Of a stretch of DNA of 9,483 nucleotides, positions 6,204 through 9,483 are shown one piece after another. The notes beneath the pieces were generated by a model that was given only the letters and a program-made list of their open reading frames with translations, was not told the DNA's origin and ran no database searches. This DNA is from Gammaproteobacteria bacterium (GTDB taxonomy: Bacteria > Pseudomonadota > Gammaproteobacteria > Steroidobacterales > Steroidobacteraceae). The DNA lies in the NCBI GenBank assembly GCA_030039615.1, contig JASHVF010000217.1, forward strand, positions 1-9,483, read 5' to 3'. Both the position numbers and the translations under genes were made by a program. The number at the start of each line of letters is the position of its first letter. Within the stretch, counting starts at the first letter, position 1.

Positions 6204-6212
6204 CCGTCCGTC
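6204..6212 (+). promoter_or_regulatory. Possible AlgR-type box upstream of fimT
   Basis: CCGTCCGTC differs at one base from CCGTTCGTC, the core of AlgR sites in Pseudomonas aeruginosa, where AlgR activates the homologous fimU-pilV-pilW-pilX-pilY1 operon. It lies about 68 bases before the fimT start. A one-mismatch 9-mer can arise by chance in GC-rich DNA, and AlgR itself is not in the window. Confidence 0.2.
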
Positions 6213-6279
6213 GGGCCGCCCGGCCCGTGTGACGCAATTCCGCTTTGCGGGGGTCCTTTCTCCATTAAATTGCCGCCGC

Positions 6280-6849
6280 ATGAAGCGGCAACCAGGGTTC
6301 ACGCTGGTCGAGATGTTGGTCACGGTGACGATCGTGGCCATTCTGCTCGTCGTCGGCCTTCCCTCTTACCGGTACATCAACAACTCGAACCGCCTGGCCG
6401 CGGAGATGAACTCACTCGTGGGCGATCTGATGTACGCACGCGAGGAGGCCATCAAGGAGGGCCAGCCGGTCGCGGTGTGTGTCTCCTCGAACGGCCTGAC
6501 CTGCTCGGGCGCCACCGCCTGGCAGAACGGCTGGATCGTGTTCCCCGACCCGAACGGTCAGGGCGCGAACGACGTACCCGCCTCGATCCTGCACGTCCAG
6601 CAGACCTTCACCAGCACCGATACGTTGACCTCTCCGAGCAACCCGGTGAGCGCGATCATCTTCAACCGCGAGGGCTTCGCCCAGGGCGATGGCGGCGTCG
6701 CCTTCGCGGCCACGCAGTACGACCTGCAGGATTCGACCAAGAACACCGCCTGGACGCGCTGCATGCAGATATCGGCCCAGGGACTGGTTCTGACCGAGAG
6801 CGCCAAGGCGCCGATCACGACCGGCGCCTGGGTAGGAACGTGCCCGTGA
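6280..6849 (+). CDS. fimT: Type IV minor pilin, GspH/FimT (FimU) family
   Basis: This 189-residue prepilin is a minor pilin that, with PilV, PilW, PilX and PilY1, helps initiate type IV pilus assembly in the inner membrane and forms part of the fibre tip. The class III leader is only six residues, MKRQPG, cleaved before Phe7 by prepilin peptidase PilD; Glu11 is the conserved Glu5 of the mature protein, and residues 7-28 form the hydrophobic assembly helix. The globular part has the GspH hallmark: AREEAIKEGQPVAVCVSS, a C-S-G loop, then WQNGWIVFPDPNG (about 53-93). Cys67/Cys75 and Cys161/Cys188 are likely disulfide pairs. The ATG at 6280 is chosen over an upstream in-frame GTG because it gives the normal short leader; no clear RBS is seen. 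It is the first gene of the operon. The Pseudomonas counterpart is called FimU. Confidence 0.92.
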   Translation: MKRQPGFTLVEMLVTVTIVAILLVVGLPSYRYINNSNRLAAEMNSLVGDLMYAREEAIKEGQPVAVCVSSNGLTCSGATAWQNGWIVFPDPNGQGANDVPASILHVQQTFTSTDTLTSPSNPVSAIIFNREGFAQGDGGVAFAATQYDLQDSTKNTAWTRCMQISAQGLVLTESAKAPITTGAWVGTCP

Positions 6850-7478
6850 GCTGCCTGAAATCTCCCTTGTGTGCCGGCAGGCCGGCCAGCGCGCGCGGCT
6901 TTTCGCTCGTCGAGATCATGGTGGCCGTGGTCGTGATCTGCGTGGGCCTGCTCGGCATTGCCAAGATGCAGGCGCTCGCGGTGTCGAATACCTCGACGGC
7001 GCGCATGCGGGCGCTCGCCGCCTTCGAGGCGGCGAGTCTCGCCTCGATCATGCACTCGAACCGCAACTACTGGGCCAGCGCTCAGGCGGTGGCCAACTCT
7101 CCCACGACGGTCACCATCCCCGCGGGCACCACGGCTCTTGCGGGTGTCACGTTCGCGCCCTCGGGGTTCGCCCCGCAATCACTCACCGCGTGCATGACCG
7201 GCGCCGTCTCGGCGAGCCCGGTGTGCGGCCTCAACCTCGCCGACGGCGCGCAGGTACTGGCCGGGATGGACGTGACGCGCTGGGCCAACACGATGCTCGG
7301 GATGCTGCCGAACCTCACCACCACCATCACCTGCCAGGGCGCAGTGCAACCGCCGAGCTGCATCATCCAGATGCAGTGGACCGAGACGACCGGCGCGATA
7401 AGCACCTCCGAGACCTCCGGCCCCATCACCACGGAGGGCGGCGTGTTCGACTACTACACGCTGTACGTCGCGCCATGA
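6846..7478 (+). CDS. pilV: Type IV minor pilin PilV
   Basis: This 210-residue prepilin is a minor pilin of the pilus-initiation complex. The N-terminal leader is 18 residues, basic near the end (SARG), with cleavage expected before Phe19; Glu23 is mature Glu5 in FSLVEIM, followed by the hydrophobic helix VAVVVICVGLLGIAKMQ, whose LLGIAKMQ-type continuation is typical of PilV. The periplasmic domain has four Cys (116, 127, 163, 172) suited to disulfides. The start is a GTG at 6846 overlapping the fimT TGA by four bases (GTGA), with a TAGGAA-like RBS about 8-10 bases upstream; the frame is open far upstream in the fimT shadow but has no pilin sequence there. The overlap implies translational coupling to fimT. 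Confidence 0.92.
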   Translation: MSCLKSPLCAGRPASARGFSLVEIMVAVVVICVGLLGIAKMQALAVSNTSTARMRALAAFEAASLASIMHSNRNYWASAQAVANSPTTVTIPAGTTALAGVTFAPSGFAPQSLTACMTGAVSASPVCGLNLADGAQVLAGMDVTRWANTMLGMLPNLTTTITCQGAVQPPSCIIQMQWTETTGAISTSETSGPITTEGGVFDYYTLYVAP

Positions 7479-8263
7479 GAGCGGCGCAACTCAGGGCGGC
7501 TGGCGGCCGCGGGCGCAGCGCGCGCGGCTTCACCATCGTCGAGCTGCTGGTGACCATCGCCATCGCGCTGTTCCTGCTCGGCGGCCTGGTGACGATCGTG
7601 ATGAGCGTGCGCAGGACCTACGCCGACCAGCAGGCGCTGGTGCAGCTGCAGGACCAGCAGCGTTTCGCCATCACGCTGCTCACGGACGTCATCCAGTCGG
7701 GCGGCTACTACGACAACCCGACCGCCTCCACCAACATCAGCGCCTTCCCCGTCAGCGGCCCCTACACGACGGTAGGCCAGGCGTTCTTCGGCGTGCAGGG
7801 TGCGGGCGGGGCACCGGCCCCCGGTGACACGATCTATGTGCGCTACCGCACCGCCATCAATGACGGAATCATCAACTGCTCGGGCGGCTCGAACACCACC
7901 CTGACTCCGGATGCGGTGTACTCGAACTACTTCTACGTGAACGCCGCGACCCAGCAGCTCATGTGCGTTCTCAGCGTCAACGGCGTCGCGGGAGCGGCGG
8001 TGCCGCTGGTGAACGGGGTGGTGAACCTGCAGATCTACTACGGCGTGAAGCGCCAGACCCCGGCCACCGACTACAACGTCGATACCTACGAGCAGGCCAA
8101 CGCCGCGACCGACGACTGGCTGAAGGTCAGCTCCGTGCGCGTGCTCGTCACCTTCCTCAATCCGCTGTACGGCGCGCCCAACCAGCCGGTGAAGCAGCTC
8201 AACCAGTACATAACGGTCGAGCGGGTCATCCAGGTGATGTCCCGCGCAGGGGACTACACGTGA
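7475..8263 (+). CDS. pilW: Type IV minor pilin PilW
   Basis: This 262-residue prepilin is the largest of the minor pilins here, a normal size for PilW. A basic leader of 18 residues ends in SARG, with cleavage before Phe19; Glu23 in FTIVELL is mature Glu5. The hydrophobic helix (19-43) is followed by VRRTYADQQALVQLQDQQRFAITLLTD-type sequence, the long amphipathic helix typical of PilW/ComB. The C-terminal domain ends in strands including SSVRVLVTFLNP and ITVERVIQVMSRAGDYT. Cys135 and Cys164 may pair. The ATG at 7475 overlaps the pilV stop as ATGA and has no visible RBS of its own, consistent with reinitiation by ribosomes finishing pilV. It acts with PilV and PilX in pilus priming. Confidence 0.93.
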   Translation: MRAAQLRAAGGRGRSARGFTIVELLVTIAIALFLLGGLVTIVMSVRRTYADQQALVQLQDQQRFAITLLTDVIQSGGYYDNPTASTNISAFPVSGPYTTVGQAFFGVQGAGGAPAPGDTIYVRYRTAINDGIINCSGGSNTTLTPDAVYSNYFYVNAATQQLMCVLSVNGVAGAAVPLVNGVVNLQIYYGVKRQTPATDYNVDTYEQANAATDDWLKVSSVRVLVTFLNPLYGAPNQPVKQLNQYITVERVIQVMSRAGDYT

Positions 8264-8922
8264 GCGAGGCTTTCAAGGTGCGGCAGAGCGTGCGGCCGCC
8301 GCGCGCGCTGCAACGCGGGGTGGCGCTGATCTCGGCGCTGCTGCTGCTCATGATCATCACCATCCTGGCGCTCAGCATGTTCCGCAGCTTCCCCACCCAG
8401 GAGAAGATCGCCGGCAACGTGCGCGAGAAGGAGCGCGCGTTCCATGCGGCCAACAGCGCGCTGCAGTACGCCGAGTACTGGCTGATGGCCGGCAACAACA
8501 TCGCCAGCGGCGACGTCGTGTGTGGCGCCGAAGCGCCGCCGCTGCCGACGGCGCCCATCGATCAGGGGCAGATCTGCTCCAACGTGCTGTACACCTACCC
8601 GCCGGCGGCCCCCGGCCTGATCGCCAACGTCAACAATGTCCCGTGGGTGGTCGGCGGCGGCACTACGGCGAATGTCGGCATCCAGTACGTCCCCAACGGC
8701 ATGCCCGTGCAGTCGGGCACCGGCGTGAGCACGGTGGGCACCGACACGACTTACTACTCTGCTCCTGTTTACTACATCGCGGACCTCGGCGCGGCCGGCG
8801 ACGGCCAGGGCGAGGCCTACCAGATTGACGCCTACGCTTACGCCGGCTCGGCCGCTACGGTCGCGGTCGTCGAGAGCATCTACGAGGTTGCTCAGGGCGT
8901 CGTTAACCGGACGGGTGAATAA
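8260..8922 (+). CDS. pilX: Type IV pilus assembly protein PilX
   Basis: This 220-residue protein matches the PilX N-terminal family. The leader ends in ALQRG, followed by VALISALLLLMIITILALSM, a hydrophobic helix without the Glu5 seen in other pilins, as expected for PilX. Next comes the family signature QEKIAGNVREKERAFHAANS (48-66), where the commonly seen AAE is here AAN. Cys88 and Cys106 may form a disulfide, and the C-terminal half is rich in Gly, Thr and Tyr. PilX bridges the minor pilin complex to PilY1. The GTG at 8260 overlaps the pilW TGA by four bases (GTGA), and AGGGGA lies about 8 bases upstream; the frame continues open upstream but without pilin features. Confidence 0.92.
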   Translation: MSEAFKVRQSVRPPRALQRGVALISALLLLMIITILALSMFRSFPTQEKIAGNVREKERAFHAANSALQYAEYWLMAGNNIASGDVVCGAEAPPLPTAPIDQGQICSNVLYTYPPAAPGLIANVNNVPWVVGGGTTANVGIQYVPNGMPVQSGTGVSTVGTDTTYYSAPVYYIADLGAAGDGQGEAYQIDAYAYAGSAATVAVVESIYEVAQGVVNRTGE

Positions 8923-9483
8923 ATGAACCGCAACAGCTTCATCGTCGCTGCCGCCGCCATTGCGGCCCTGGTGCTGCCCCTGGCCGCGCCGGCGCAGACC
9001 ACGGTCAGCGAGGACTTCACCGGTACCACGACCACCAACAGCTGGTGGTACTTCAACGGCGCGTGTCTGACCGCCGGCACGACAGCGGGCTCCGAGCCCT
9101 CCGGCACCACCGGGGGTCAGATCCCCGGCTGCACCGCGGACTCGTACTACAGCCAGAACCTCGTCGGCGGCTACAACGGCGTCACGGGCTCGACCCAGAC
9201 GCTCCCGGATCCCTGCACGACCTCGAGCAGCGGCGTGACGACCTGCCACGGCGCGCTGCGCTTCACGAACGGAGTGTGGACCGGCACGGGCTGCACGCAG
9301 GGTAACGGCAGCAAGTGGTGCGGCGGCTTCAGCCAGAACGGCGCGATCATCTCCGCGAGTCCCTTCCCCACCGGCCAGGGCATCGCGGTCACCTTCAAGA
9401 CCGTCACCTACCGCGGCGACAGCGGCGGCTCGTCCGACTCCGACGGCGCGGACGGCATGAGCTTCTTCCTCATGGACGCGACC
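8923..9483 (+). CDS. pilY1: PilY1-type pilus tip adhesin, N-terminal part (cut by window edge)
   Basis: Only the first 187 residues are present; the frame is open to the end of the window. The ATG directly follows the pilX TAA with no gap. A Sec signal peptide ends at A-P-A (22-24). The mature region is rich in Gly, Ser, Thr and aromatic residues, with six Cys (48, 70, 98, 108, 124, 133). It begins TTVSEDFTG and later contains AIISASPFP, GIAVTFKTVTY, and DGADGMSFFLMDA, which resembles the D-G-x-x-F-x-L strand of L-type lectin/concanavalin-like domains. PilY1 proteins are large (often over 1,000 residues), with a variable N-terminus and a C-terminal calcium-binding beta-propeller that controls retraction and adhesion. 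The propeller lies off the window, so the assignment rests on operon position, signal peptide and N-terminal character. Confidence 0.78.
   Translation, partial: MNRNSFIVAAAAIAALVLPLAAPAQTTVSEDFTGTTTTNSWWYFNGACLTAGTTAGSEPSGTTGGQIPGCTADSYYSQNLVGGYNGVTGSTQTLPDPCTTSSSGVTTCHGALRFTNGVWTGTGCTQGNGSKWCGGFSQNGAIISASPFPTGQGIAVTFKTVTYRGDSGGSSDSDGADGMSFFLMDAT

Larger units (their letters stand above)
6082..6279. other. Divergent intergenic region between hydrolase and pilin operons
   Basis: About 198 bases separate the beta-lactamase-like gene (leftward) from fimT (rightward). It should contain promoters for both units. Individual candidates are listed separately: a -10-like hexamer for the leftward unit, a perfect hairpin, and a near-match to an AlgR box. 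No strong sigma-70 -35/-10 pair and no sigma-54 GG/GC pair for fimT was found by eye. An open GTG at 6229 in the fimT frame would add 17 residues before the prepilin leader and is judged not to be the start. Confidence 0.5.

Noticed and set aside
6270..6845. Upstream extension of the pilV frame through fimT.
   Set aside because: The extension is Arg/His-rich shadow sequence; a prepilin leader must directly precede the hydrophobic helix, which fixes the start at the GTG at 6846.
6869..7474. Upstream extension of the pilW frame through pilV.
   Set aside because: Same reasoning: the prepilin leader begins at the ATG at 7475, which overlaps the pilV stop.
8254..9249. A 331-codon minus-strand frame opposite pilX and pilY1.
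   Set aside because: It has no known domain and runs antisense to two genes of a conserved operon.

Overview
The window is chromosomal DNA from a GC-rich Gram-negative bacterium. It has outer-membrane lipoprotein-type signals, a class A beta-lactamase-fold enzyme and a Pseudomonas-style type IV minor pilin operon. The gene order fimT/fimU-pilV-pilW-pilX-pilY1 points to a gammaproteobacterium (for example the Xanthomonadales/Steroidobacterales/Nevskiales side), but the genus cannot be fixed from sequence alone. No tRNA, rRNA, CRISPR array or intact mobile element was seen.

Layout. (1) 1-379 has no convincing gene. It carries two copies of a ~10-base motif 21 bases apart (possible remnant of an insertion-sequence end), an AT-rich operator-like pair of inverted repeats, and a good ribosome binding site leading into a 24-codon ORF that stops at once: it looks like a decayed promoter and gene start. 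(2) 380-817 (-) is a small heat shock protein (Hsp20) with a very strong Shine-Dalgarno and visibly lower GC than the rest. (3) 1146-1967 (-) is an SPFH/Band 7 (prohibitin-like) protein with a lipoprotein signal. (4) 2087-2461 (-) is a small secreted protein whose domain resembles subtilisin propeptide/inhibitor I9. (5) 2525-5146 (-) is a large secreted S9 (prolyl oligopeptidase-type) peptidase with an N-terminal beta-propeller and a full Ser-Asp-His triad. (6) 5179-6081 (-) is a class A beta-lactamase-related serine hydrolase; its stop lies 32 bases before the S9 start preferred here, or overlaps an alternative S9 ATG by 4 bases. (7) 6280-9483 (+) is the minor pilin operon fimT-pilV-pilW-pilX-pilY1, running off the right edge.

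How the genes work together. The plus-strand genes are tightly packed: three successive 4-base start/stop overlaps, then a directly abutting TAA|ATG. They encode the minor pilins and PilY1 adhesin that prime type IV pilus assembly and sit at its tip. The minus-strand genes from the beta-lactamase homologue to the I9-like protein are close enough to be one transcription unit acting in the periplasm or cell envelope: two serine hydrolases of different folds and a possible peptidase-inhibitor/propeptide-like partner. The SPFH lipoprotein lies 119 bases further on, and hsp20 is probably independent. The two groups diverge from a ~200-base region, 6082-6279.

Most of the window is ordinary for its families. 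The points most worth a second look are the beta-lactamase/S9/I9-like cluster, the lectin-like N-terminus of PilY1, the SPFH protein as a lipoprotein, and the decayed left end.
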